A stretch of DNA of 64,000 nt. It comes from Paramacrobiotus metropolitanus (taxonomy: Eukaryota > Tardigrada > Eutardigrada > Parachela > Macrobiotidae). Below the pieces are notes generated by a model. It was not told where the DNA came from and did not search any database. It saw only the letters and a list, made by a program, of their open reading frames with translations. The stretch lies in the NCBI RefSeq assembly GCF_019649055.1, contig NW_026570223.1, forward strand, positions 1,488,001-1,552,000, given 5' to 3'. The translations under genes were made by a program, and so were the position numbers. Shown piece after piece: positions 37,458 through 47,238 of this stretch. How positions within the stretch are numbered: the stretch's first letter is position 1; the number at the start of each line of letters is the position of its first letter.

Positions 37458-38258
37458 TTACTTGCCAGCGCTAGGAGCCAATGAGAAGAGACCAGTCATG
37501 CCAGATCCAGACGCAGCTGTAGCAGCATCTAAGCGGCGGGAAACATCCGCAGCCATCTGTCGCCGGCGATCCGCATCCAATTCACGCTGCTGCTGCTGAG
37601 CCAAATAACCAGGCACGAAATTGTGCTCAGCTGAACCAACAGGGCCGGAAGGCGCAGACGGCGCACGTGGACGATCAGCTGGAGAACGGTCACGGGCATC
37701 ACGGATAATCGGCACCTCAGGCAACGGTACAACATTCGGTGGCAAACCCGGAAATTCAGCGTTCTGCTGTACCTGCACTGACGGAATTACAGCCGGAGGA
37801 ATAACAGCGTTCAAGGCTGGCGGGCCAGGTAAATTGACAACAGGGTCGACAGCATGGGGCTGACCTGCAGCCACAGCTCCATTGCCTTGGATCGGATCCT
37901 GCGCATGCGGCGCTTGGTTTCCCGGGGGGTCAACCTCCATGTCTGGGGCGGCAGCTGCCAGTGGAGCAACTGGGTGAGGATCTCCATCAGGTATTTCAAC
38001 AACCTCCGGTGCGCCCAAATGTCGGCCATTACGACGCCAGTGATCGTTTCCGCGACGGAGATTATTGTCTCCAAAATTCCGATGATTTCCTCGGCCGTAC
38101 GGACGAAAGTTGCCACGGAAAGAGCCACGGCCTCCACCCCTTCCTCGGTAATTATAACCGGCATTATACTGCTGTTGGTGCTGGTTATAAGACGAATGAA
38201 AAATGGCGTCTACCAGCTTATCAAAGGCTCGGTTAGGATCAATAGGCGGCATGCCCAA
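37458..38258 (-). CDS. Cargo protein 1: RGG-rich, disordered, 266 residues
   Basis: Starts MGMPPIDPNRAFDKLVDAIF (a short helix), then an Arg/Gly/Asn-rich stretch (RGRGGGRGSFRGNFRPYGRG) typical of RNA-binding RGG boxes. A long Pro/Ala-rich disordered region and a final helix (YLAQQQQRELDADRRRQMA) follow. The RGG stretch resembles the nucleocapsid part of this element's own Gag, so it could be a gag derivative (inference). A good TATA box (GTATAAAACC on the minus strand, 38401-38410) sits about 140 bp upstream of the ATG, implying its own promoter. Confidence 0.65.
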   Translation of the reverse strand: MGMPPIDPNRAFDKLVDAIFHSSYNQHQQQYNAGYNYRGRGGGRGSFRGNFRPYGRGNHRNFGDNNLRRGNDHWRRNGRHLGAPEVVEIPDGDPHPVAPLAAAAPDMEVDPPGNQAPHAQDPIQGNGAVAAGQPHAVDPVVNLPGPPALNAVIPPAVIPSVQVQQNAEFPGLPPNVVPLPEVPIIRDARDRSPADRPRAPSAPSGPVGSAEHNFVPGYLAQQQQRELDADRRRQMAADVSRRLDAATAASGSGMTGLFSLAPSAGK

Positions 38259-38400
38259 ACTAAGGAGAACTACTGACCTTTAACGTTAAAAGTGTATAAA
38301 GAAAAGCGTCAAAATCGCAGACTACAGACTGAAAATCCAACACGCCAGAAGGCCGAAACGAAAAATCCACAATGCCGATTTCTGCACTCTACACGCAGGT

Positions 38401-38410
38401 GGTTTTATAC
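38401..38410 (-). promoter_or_regulatory. TATA box of cargo gene 1
   Basis: Minus strand reads GTATAAAACC in a GC-rich context, about 145 bp upstream of the start codon at 38258. Location and match fit a pol II core promoter; no experimental support. Confidence 0.55.
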
Positions 38411-38765
38411 CGTCTGCCCGCGTGAAAATTTAAAATGCGGCAGATTCCGCAGGTAAGAGAAACGACCAATCAGCGCTTCGCGCTATATCCTTTTAATTCA
38501 ACTTAATCAGGAGATCAGATCTAATCTAGGCACAACGGAAGATTCGGCAGTGACGCTTACACAACTACATAGTACGTACAACGACCAGCTCATTGACTGA
38601 AAGCGTATAAAATGGCGAAATAAAAGTTGAAGAAAATAAGGGACACAATTTCTTCCATCCTCGATAATACAGAGTACAATCGAAAATGTATTAACAAAAG
38701 CGGCTAGCGCAGTACTAAATAAAGGAACAAATCATAGGGAGAATGGCAAAAACAACACTACAGAA

Positions 38766-40296
38766 TTACAACTCTTCCGAATGCGGCTGCTGTTTATCAT
38801 AAACTGCCGGTTCCGCAAATTCGGGCGAATCCTCATGAATAAAAGCTGCAATAGACGGCGCAACGGGTGCAACCGGCTGCATTGACGGCAACGGGTCTAC
38901 ATCCATCTTCTCCAAATCGGACCCATCATCATCATTTTCTTCGTCACTGTCAGCTTCGTCATCCGCGTTTTCGTCAGCAGAGAGCACCGCAGCAGGATCG
39001 TCACTGTCGCCACCATTATCCGAAACCGAGACTTCGCTTTCCGGTGAAGACGAGGACGGTGAGATCTCCTTGTACTTGCGCTTCTGGCCGCGGCTACGCA
39101 GATAATATGGCCCTGCTGAAGTGGACGGTTGGAGCTCCATATTATCCGAATCTCCCGACGCAAGAACCGCTTGTCGTAAAGCTGCGTCCGCCCGCTGATG
39201 TTTTTCCAACTCTTGAAACAGACGGACAAAAACAGGGTTCAAATATAAGTATTGGCGACGCAGTTCAAAGGCGATAGGTGTGGGCAAGGATCGCGTAACG
39301 AGACATAGATCAAATCGATTAATTAAAACTCCGTTGGAATATAAAAAGTGAGACAGGTACAATTCTGAATAACGTGGATGAAAGCGATTAAGGCCAGAGA
39401 AATAGGCCTGAGAAATAACCACATCCTGCTCACCGTTCTTGTCCGCTACAGCCATTCGTGGAAAGACTGGTGAGGACGCACGCTTGCGAGCTGTCTGCTT
39501 GGTCTTATAAATCGGCCGCGGTGCCTTTGGATCGTACGGCACATATAAAATCCCACCACGATTTAAATGCTCTTCATCTAACAGCAATGAAAGCCAATAA
39601 TTAGCTCTACAAATATGCAACAAGGTGACGATAGCTTAATATCAGCTAAATACCATTTAGCGGTGCAATAAAAATTCACAGCAATATCAATTGTAATGTA
39701 GGTAGAGACAACACAAGGAAAACTGGCGAAATAGCATTCGAACATTATCATACAAAATAGGGCACGATGATACGATACATTACTACGAAAATACCTCGCT
39801 TTGCTCGCACAGACGGAGTTTCGGAAGATGATGGTTCTTCCTCAGTAAGATCCGGGGTGCCCAACTGCTTCTCCGCTTGCTTCTGCACTTTCGTCAGAGC
39901 TGGCAAGCAGATCTCAACGTCAGGATCAGCAGGAAATGATCCGCGGCGGTCACGTCGGCGAACCACAGCCGCATTGCGTCGAGCAATAGTTCGGCGCTTT
40001 GCTTCGCGATAAAGATTCTTCAGCGCACCAACTATGGCCTCCGTCCTACTAGTTGAAGGTTTAGGACTCTTTGCTGCAGTCCTACTTCCCGATGGCTCAG
40101 CCGACTGGGCAGAAAACGCTGGCTGCGACGACGTGCGCCGAGAAACTTGTGATCGAGTGACTCTGCTGGAGGAGCGAGCTTCATCGCTGTCAGGCGAATA
40201 ACCAAACGACAAGCTTGACACTTTTCTGCGAGAGCGAGCCACAGGTGTAACCGTTTTACGCGCAGTCGGAGCGGGTTTCTTCGGAGTGGAAGACAT
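38766..40296 (-). CDS. Cargo protein 2: spliced, basic N-terminus, acidic C-terminus, 437 residues
   Basis: Exon 1 is 40296-39795 and exon 2 is 39577-38766. The donor (CGAG/GTATTT) and acceptor (GCTGTTAG) leave matching phases, and the join runs 438 codons including the stop. The first half is Ser/Arg/Lys-rich and disordered (MSSTPKKPAPTARKTVTPVA) with a basic helix EAKRRTIARRNAAVVRRRDR. The second half has a compact part (HPRYSELYLSHFLYSNGVLI), then a basic RSRGQKRKYKE nuclear-localisation-like patch and a very acidic tail. No family recognised; the charge layout suggests a nuclear, nucleic-acid- or histone-binding protein (inference). An intron inside a retrotransposon cargo gene on the genomic RNA strand is notable. 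Confidence 0.65.
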
Positions 40297-40895
40297 ATTG
40301 GTAACTCTTAGCGTCAAGAACGAAAAATGCCAGAAGAAGGCAAAAATCCAGAAATATGCACAAGGCGAAAAACCACAACAAAAAGTGACCAAGTTGCAAT
40401 ACGGTTAATCCGGCACCGCCACCGGAAGTTGAAAACACAAGTAGTCAACCACACAGCGGTTGACAAGCGACAAGCCGATTTTCCGAATTTTTACTGTTTA
40501 GAGTGTCGGAGGCTAACAATGAATATCCTTGATTCTTTCCTTAAAAGTATTAGGGATTTAGAGAGGAAAAACTATAATTTCCACGAACGTACAGCTTCAC
40601 AGCAAAAGGGGCAATAAAAATAGAGGAACAAAGCTCAGAACACGCGGCTGGGAAATATTCAGAACACAGACCGGAAACTACGTAGTTTCCGACGAAGTTG
40701 CCAACGCGAGGCGATCGACAGGCGACAGAGTGCCGCATCGCAAGCGCAACAATTATCAGCTGTTCATTACTTCATATCCCGAAAAGTGAAGAACCCTACA
40801 ATACTTTATTCTTCTGTGGTGACGGTTTTTCTTCTGTTTATTACTATCCTTCTTTTATTTATTTCATTTCGTATTTTAACCAATCTTATAGTGTA

Positions 40896-41966
40896 ATGGC
40901 TGCATTACCCGGAGAACCATCGGCAGAAACAGATGCGATTGAACATGCTCGGTATTGGAAGGAACGGACACGAGAATCTGTGCAGCTTGCCATGGCAGCA
41001 CCATTGACAGAGAACGAGACCGCTACAAGCCGTCGCCAGCTGGCTATGCATACCGCGGCACATGCCTGCATTCTCGAAGCAGATATTACCGGTTTTTCTG
41101 TGGATATTGCCCATATCAAACAGTTCGTACAGGATATGCACACGGACTTTACCGCGGATCGCGTTGAAGTTTTCTTGGAAGACGCCATTAACGCTGGAAT
41201 TCTGCTGAAGAAGATGGCGCGCGACGGGCGCTTCGTTCTGGAAGTCGCGGAAGATGTATACAACAACCGCCAGGTGAAGATCGTGGATACTTACAGCAAG
41301 CTTCGCTGTATAATTCGTGCAATTTTGAACCACGCACGCTACGCCATGAGCCGACCAGAAATTCAGCAATGGGCTACTGGAACATACGATCTTCAGCTCG
41401 AGAACTACGAGTACTGGTTCAACCGCGGCCTACATCGGCTGCTGGAAAAGAAACAAGTCGTGATGGTTTATGGGAATCTGTATGTCCACAGCTGCATTGA
41501 TCTATGGTTGCGGAGTATTCGCGGTTGCTGTCTCTGTGACACTCTGGCTCAAACCATCAGTGAGTATTTTATATGATTACTAATAAGGAATTTGAAAAAG
41601 GGGCACAAACTTTAATTTTACGAGCGTAGTACTGTAAGTTGGTTATGCGAAATTGTACTGGATCTGAAACACACACAATTGCATTTTTGCCCGCGTTTTG
41701 CATAACTACAGTGGGTTGCAGATGTGAAGATGGCCACTCTAAAGGTCGAAAAGAATGGAAAAGAGCTGGAACAGCTGGTAACCGATGCTAGTTTCGGTTA
41801 CGTCGGCGAAGATGTCGAGTTAATTGTCGATGGAGTGATGGAGCGCTTGGACGCCATCGAGCCAGCTAAAAACAACACTATCGGAGGCAATATGCTTGTC
41901 CGCTCTAACAAGGATGCTCGGATCAAGCGAGAGCCAATTATCACATTGAGTCAACTAAAGAGATGA
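40896..41966 (+). CDS. Cargo protein 3 (opposite strand): spliced, helical, 302 residues
   Basis: Exon 1 is 40896-41559 and exon 2 is 41722-41966; GTGAGT donor and TTGCAG acceptor are in phase, giving 303 codons. It starts MAALPGEPSAETDAIEHARY and is largely helical, with FVQDMHTDFTADRVEVFLED and ILLKKMARDGRFVLEVAEDV. Its stop codon overlaps an ATG of a second frame (ATGA at 41963-41966). It is the only cargo gene running against gag-pol, so the element's genomic RNA would not code for it and it needs its own promoter. No family recognised. Confidence 0.65.
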
Positions 41967-42286
41967 ATGCCCGTCCGCGATATGTAGCAGCCCAAAAGAA
42001 CGAACAATGTGAACGGACCAAAAAGAGTAAAGAACATGACGCGGCAAAGGCTGAAAAAGCCAAGGCCAAGGCTGAAAAACCAGGCGATGATAACGTCGAA
42101 GACATCGACAAACTACTGCAGATGGTCGAGAGCGAGCAGAATATCATGAAGAACTGTAAAGCGCTGGTGAACACTCTAAAGGCGCGCGTGTACACCGGCA
42201 TCGATCACATCAAATATGTGCGCGAGGCTTTGGAGCAACGTATGGCCAACATCAACAATGCCAAGGAAGACATGGATTTAGATTGA
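41963..42286 (+). CDS. Cargo ORF 3b: Lys/Ala-rich helical, 107 residues
   Basis: Starts at the ATG that overlaps the stop of the preceding gene by the four bases ATGA. The product has a charged coiled-coil-like part (KEHDAAKAEKAKAKAEK), then EDIDKLLQMVESEQNIMKN and a C-terminal helix. Either it is the natural C-terminal part of cargo protein 3, reached by a -1 shift or removed by an indel, or it is translated by termination-reinitiation. Composition matches the upstream frame, which supports a common origin. Confidence 0.55.
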   Translation: MNARPRYVAAQKNEQCERTKKSKEHDAAKAEKAKAKAEKPGDDNVEDIDKLLQMVESEQNIMKNCKALVNTLKARVYTGIDHIKYVREALEQRMANINNAKEDMDLD

Positions 42287-42609
42287 ATTACGGCGTTTTA
42301 TGCATTTCCGGCGGCTGTTAAATAATTAGTTGGTAGCTTGGCCGGTCTTTCGTATATCCCAGTTGTGTCTTAACTTTGGATCTGAGTTTAATTTTACCAA
42401 TTTTGCTCATATAATTTCTGATTATCCTGGTCGTACAGATCTCATCCTTTGAGTTTAACATGAATTTGTATCCAGAGAATGTAATTGCCGGTCGGTAATA
42501 ATGTTGCCGAAATCAATTAAAGGAATTTTTAGCCGTAGACCTTGTGCATTACTAGGCTGTAGCACATTAATAAGAAAATTAACCGTACTTTGTAATCGGG
42601 ACAAATTTA
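42287..42609. other. Spacer inside the element
   Basis: AT-rich spacer between the plus-strand cargo gene and the tRNA-like array. Nothing further seen. Confidence 0.4.
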
Positions 42610-44650
42610 ATTCCCAAAGATACAACACATCCGCATAAATCAGCGTCGGCAAAGACCAAAAAGAGATAAAAAGAAATTTTATGAGTTACAAAATGGGTCT
42701 TAACGTGGAGTTGAACCTGAGAACTAGCTGCACGGCTACATCCTGTTCTTGCCACTACGCTAGCGTGACTACGCACATTTCCAACGATTATTTAGACACC
42801 GTAAGCGGCATGCGTATATATGATATGACTACATTAAAGCGTTGAGCAATTTATACGTTGCTTTTCCAGTTGAGACACCAAATTCTGTATCCCTCTCTGG
42901 CATAATTTTCGTTCCGGAAATATACACAAATATATATATATTTGTCCGGGAATATACCGACAAAAGAACATGAGAGAAAAAGTGTTCTGACATGCAACAT
43001 GCAACCCTGAGATTATCAAAGAGGTAGTAATTGTAATGAATGGCCATCATTCCAGCCACTGTACTACGAAGTCATTCGATTACAAGTGAAGACACGAGCA
43101 TGCGCACTGTCACTTCAAGAATATACGCATAGATGCGCCGCTCTTCCAATTTAATTCCGCAAGTCCAGGAACTATTGTCAGTGCTTTTCAAAGCGATTAT
43201 AAAAATATAAAACAAGAAAAAGTAGATTTCCCAGAAAATGCAAATAACTGTGAGGGACTTGAACCCGAAACCTTTTAGTTTCCCCGTTGCAGTAGTTCAA
43301 CAGTGCTGAGCGCTACACTACGACATTTTACGACGGTAACTCTTAAGTTACTCAACCGAAGTGATCGTGAAATTATCATCGTCAATGCCAACACATTATT
43401 CTACGTTGTGGTAAAAATATAAACCTAAAAAAAAAGAAGGTTTTCAAAATTCGCAATTTAACTTTTAGGGATTTGAACTCTAGACCTTGAAGCAGTTGGA
43501 GAACGAGAATTCCCGGCCGAGCCACTACGCTACGAGGTACTCTACGTAAAAGCCCCGTTGACTTTGACACCGGAAGCGCCATGTCGTGTATAATATGTGG
43601 CAGCTCATCAGGTGGCTAAATTCAGCGTTCAGGTACAAAAAATACTGCGAGAACAAAAATTTTGTAAGTATAAATTCAAAAGAGTTCGATTAAACGGTGT
43701 GGACTAGCTCCTTCTTGTGGCTCAGCAAGTCAGCCGCTATACTACAAACGAACCCGAGACTCCGATAAGTAATTTCCTTAATTATTTGCTCGGCCACTAC
43801 TCTACGAAATCATTCGACAGAAGGCAGAGAACTGAAACATTACACTTGATATACATACAGCAACAGCATAATGTGCACTTGATTTATAAAGCCGTTCCCT
43901 TGAGGTAATTGCAAAATTCGAATCGCCAGCACGAATATCTTAAGTGAGGTACTAATGAAAATATAAAAACCAAAAAGTAAGTGTTTCGAAATTACGATTT
44001 AATTCTAAGGGGTTTCGAACCCAGCACCTTCCAATTAACCATTGTCGTAGTTCAACAGGTCAAAGCACTATACTACGGCGTTCTACGACGTTAATTTCGA
44101 ATTCCTCCATTGGAAGCAATTTGAGCGTGACACCGGAAATGCACCATATCGTGTATATCGCAATAACGCGGCCGTACGCTATTGCTCATTCATTATGATA
44201 GCAAAATTCAACCCAACAACACCAAAACATTAATATTTTACAGCACAAAAGTATAAAACTGAAAAAGAAGGTTCAACAAAATGTACATTAGTTATCGGGG
44301 TTTTGAACCTAAAGCCTTAAATTAACCGGGTGGTTGCAGAAATTGGCTACTCGACCACTACACTACGAAATCGTTCAACGGAAACTGCATAAACAGGATG
44401 CTAAGGATTGTACATTTGTGCGCCGCTCACCGGTGCTTAGAATAAGATTAGCTCTCAATGTAGAATAAGCCATAATTCACGTTATTTAAGCCAGTGTCTT
44501 AAAATATGAAAGCATAAAATAATAAAACCAAAAAGGAAAGTGTATTTACAAAATCACATTTTTATATGGATTAGAACCTCAGACCAACACGAAGCCAATA
44601 ACGGGAGCCCGTACTATACCAGCAGGGTCGCTCTACGCAAAACACAGGGT
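42610..44650 (-). repeat. Array of ~8 diverged tRNA-like units, ~270-bp spacing
   Basis: On the minus strand each unit has a pol III A box (e.g. TAGCGTAGTGG near 43525) and, about 45 bp on, a B box (e.g. GGTTCAAGTCC near 43260), then an AT-rich tail like CTTTTTGGTTTTTATATTT. B boxes lie near 42712, 43006, 43260, 43474, 44015, 44303 and 44573; a poorer unit lies around 43700-43800. Spacing is near 270 bp or twice that. Units are much diverged, and acceptor stems are not clearly paired, so these are tRNA-derived repeats more than working tRNA genes. Three of them (42795-42819, 43566-43592, 44129-44156) carry a sequence like the element's PBS/LTR junction. Confidence 0.7.
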
Positions 44651-45175
44651 AATTGTAGCGCCTAAAACGTACCTAAAACGTAACAAGAATGCATAATCTG
44701 CGTGTAGGTTACCCGCCCGAGTAGTATACTCCGTGCAAACTAGCACGAACATTAACGGAAGTAGTCTATCGTGTGGTTGCGTGCTACAGAAGCTAAAATT
44801 CGTGGACCAACAGCCGAAACGGCAACTACGTAGATTTTATTAAATTTGCAACCCGCATAATAGCCAACCATTCGAACGAACGGAACAACAAAACGCAAGA
44901 GCCGTATTGTCTACACGGAAAACAGCACAGCTGGAAGTCACATAACAAAACAAAAACTGACACAAACTATATGGACAATCCGAAAGATAAATATCTAAAA
45001 GAGACCCAAGAAGTATGAGATCGCAAAGGGATATACAGCCAGGATACAACTGAGTAATTAACTAGAGTAAAAACTAAGAGCTCGAGAAACTAAAACCCGA
45101 ACATCCCCATGTTTACCATACTGAAGCAACGAAAAGCAGGATCCCAGTCAGAGACTCCATTGAGTCCAAGAAACA
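44651..45175. other. Spacer inside the element
   Basis: About 0.5 kb between the tRNA-like array and the next cargo ORF. No supported gene. Confidence 0.4.
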
Positions 45176-45358
45176 CTACGGGTTCTTCAGCGGAAGCTTG
45201 GAGACGGCCTCCTTGACAGCAATCTTCTTCCGCTCGAAGCGATGTTGGGCTTCAGTGCGTTGAGCCATCTTCTGCGCGACAGATGCTGTCCATTGTGAAA
45301 CACGGTTTTCGAGCGCTTGTTTAGCCGCGTTCTTCTGCTCACGTGCAGGAGGAGTCAT
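45176..45358 (-). CDS. Cargo ORF 4: small helical basic protein, 60 residues
   Basis: From MTPPAREQKNAAKQALENRV to a stop at 45176. Predicted to be one long basic amphipathic helix. A TATA-like element (GTATATATACGC on the minus strand, 45476-45487) lies about 120 bp upstream of this ATG, which favours it over the earlier in-frame start. Too short for a family assignment. Confidence 0.45.
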   Translation of the reverse strand: MTPPAREQKNAAKQALENRVSQWTASVAQKMAQRTEAQHRFERKKIAVKEAVSKLPLKNP

Positions 45359-45890
45359 AGTGAACGAGATTGTCAGAGAAATGACAATGAAACAGAACAA
45401 GAGCTGGGAGATATTCAGTATACGAGAGAATGTAGCGCAGTGACAATTGCCGTACGCGACTCTACGGCAGAGCGCGTATATATACAGACTGCAACAACAC
45501 TTTCCGACTCTGTCAGCAAGTTCGATAGAGTGGGTATATTAAGGTAATATACACACATCAAATTAGGTTTATCATATTGCACAGGCGATATCATTGACGA
45601 TTTTAATTCCTTACCAGCGTCGTTTACAAACTTATAAAATTACTACAGAATAGGCAAAATCATTTAATCACTACAAGATTCGCAAAAAGACAAGCCATAA
45701 CAATGCGGCTTGATCACAACTGTAGAAAACGATGATCGCTCATTTAAACATTTAAGATGCAGGAACATTTAAATTATACCCGAGATCCAGACATCTGCAA
45801 AGCACACAACGGCAGAAATTTTTAAGAGGAAAACCTGTACAATTGAAATTTTAAGCCGTTGAAAAAGGTGCAGACAGGCGGCGATCCTCT

Positions 45891-46679
45891 TCACTTCCAG
45901 TAATTATAAGGAATTCCGCGCAAGGAATGTCGCTGCACAACGATGAGCTTACGCTTTTGCTTGGGTGTCTGCTCAATACCAAGTTTTTCGTCCACCCACA
46001 ACGCATTTTCCGGCCACACCTTCAGTGGGTCTGGGAAGTCCAGCTTGTTCTGTTCCCACCAGTCATCAAGATCTGAAGCAGGGTTCTTCGAATCCTCCTG
46101 ATCGCGAGATCCCCACAGCTTCGGGACAGGTGGTTCATATGGTGTCCGAAACATACGGCCACAGGTACCTGGCCCATAATTCTCACATTCCACACAGCAG
46201 AGATCGTGTTCGATACGCTTATTTTCTTCTTCCAGTTCCCGACGTCGACGCGTACGCGGAGATTCCGGTGGATTAAACAGAGACGGCAGGCCACACTCCG
46301 CACGGATTCGCTCAGCAGCTTCACGGCAAACCGGAGTGTCGGGGAACAACACAAGGCCCACCCTCACGTAATACATCAACATCTCTGAAGCGCGAATGTC
46401 CGCAATGGCTAAGGCCACCTGAGCCTCAAAATCCAATGGCTCAACTTCTGCAAAGTTCAAGGCCATGATTTCGGAGTTGGACAGCTTACACAGCTCCTTA
46501 ATAGAGGTATAGGGAGCGCCCAGAGAACGCCAAAAGTAAACAAACTTCACGATGTGTTCCTGGTTTACCGTGAAGTACGACAGCACATCAGAAAATTCCA
46601 CAAACTTACGGCGCTTCTTTTCATCCTGCTCCGCACAGATCATGCGCCCACGCTCACTTTTATAAAATTCCATCTCCAT
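45891..46679 (-). CDS. Cargo protein 5: orphan, ~262 residues
   Basis: Open from MEMEFYKSERGRMICAEQDE (an upstream in-frame ATG adds three residues) to a stop at 45891. The N-terminal half is helical (FVEFSDVLSYFTVNQEHIV, EAQVALAIADIRASEMLMYY). The middle has a charged helix followed by a Cys cluster (CCVECENYGPGTCGR) that may bind zinc, and the C-terminal part is Trp/Pro-rich (DDWWEQNKLDFPDPLKVWP). Codon quality and length leave little doubt it is coding. No family recognised. Confidence 0.7.
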   Translation of the reverse strand: MEMEFYKSERGRMICAEQDEKKRRKFVEFSDVLSYFTVNQEHIVKFVYFWRSLGAPYTSIKELCKLSNSEIMALNFAEVEPLDFEAQVALAIADIRASEMLMYYVRVGLVLFPDTPVCREAAERIRAECGLPSLFNPPESPRTRRRRELEEENKRIEHDLCCVECENYGPGTCGRMFRTPYEPPVPKLWGSRDQEDSKNPASDLDDWWEQNKLDFPDPLKVWPENALWVDEKLGIEQTPKQKRKLIVVQRHSLRGIPYNYWK

Positions 46680-46688
46680 GTTGAACAA

Positions 46689-47238
46689 GAAAATTAGCTA
46701 ATAGAAATCAGATAAGGTAGGATGAATTAGGTGGACGAGTTAAAGCAGGAAAACTGCTGATACACTGCAACAACCGGAAACAGCTGAGCGTCCAAAACTG
46801 CCACTGCCCTAACATTTTAACGACATACGGGTGGCTGCCAGACGACACCCATATCCAACGTGTTTACACGTGAACCCTGACGGCTTTTATTTGTTTTTCT
46901 AAACCCAATAAATTCTTTTCGACCATATCTGCGATGTTTCCATGAAAATAAGTTAAATTATACTGTTAGATCAGGACTGAAATGGATTGCGATTGGATTT
47001 ATTTCACAACGGAGAGATCTCACAATCGAATGCGAAAAGGTACGCAAGACACTACTAAGAATTTAAATACTTATTACAGCCCGTATAAATGCTGGTAAAA
47101 AGTCGAGGCTAAGGCTAAAAACTGCGGATTCTGTACAGAAGCTTCAAACGAAAAGACAAATTATTTAAACTAAAATAACCAAAGATTATACAGCCTTCTA
47201 TGAGCAGAATATAATGCTAATGAAAAGCTCACATGCGG
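46689..47238. other. Spacer inside the element
   Basis: About 0.55 kb between cargo genes 5 and 6. Probably holds the promoter of gene 5, though I see no strong TATA box. Confidence 0.35.

Noticed and set aside
37621-39277. Plus-strand open frames opposite cargo genes 1 and 2
   Set aside because: Shadows of the minus-strand genes; GC-rich antisense frames stay open by composition.
42610-44650. Working tRNA genes
   Set aside because: A and B boxes are present but acceptor stems do not pair and anticodon arms are irregular, so I call them tRNA-like repeats.
42610-44650. CRISPR array
   Set aside because: Spacing near 270 bp, diverged repeats and eukaryotic context exclude it.
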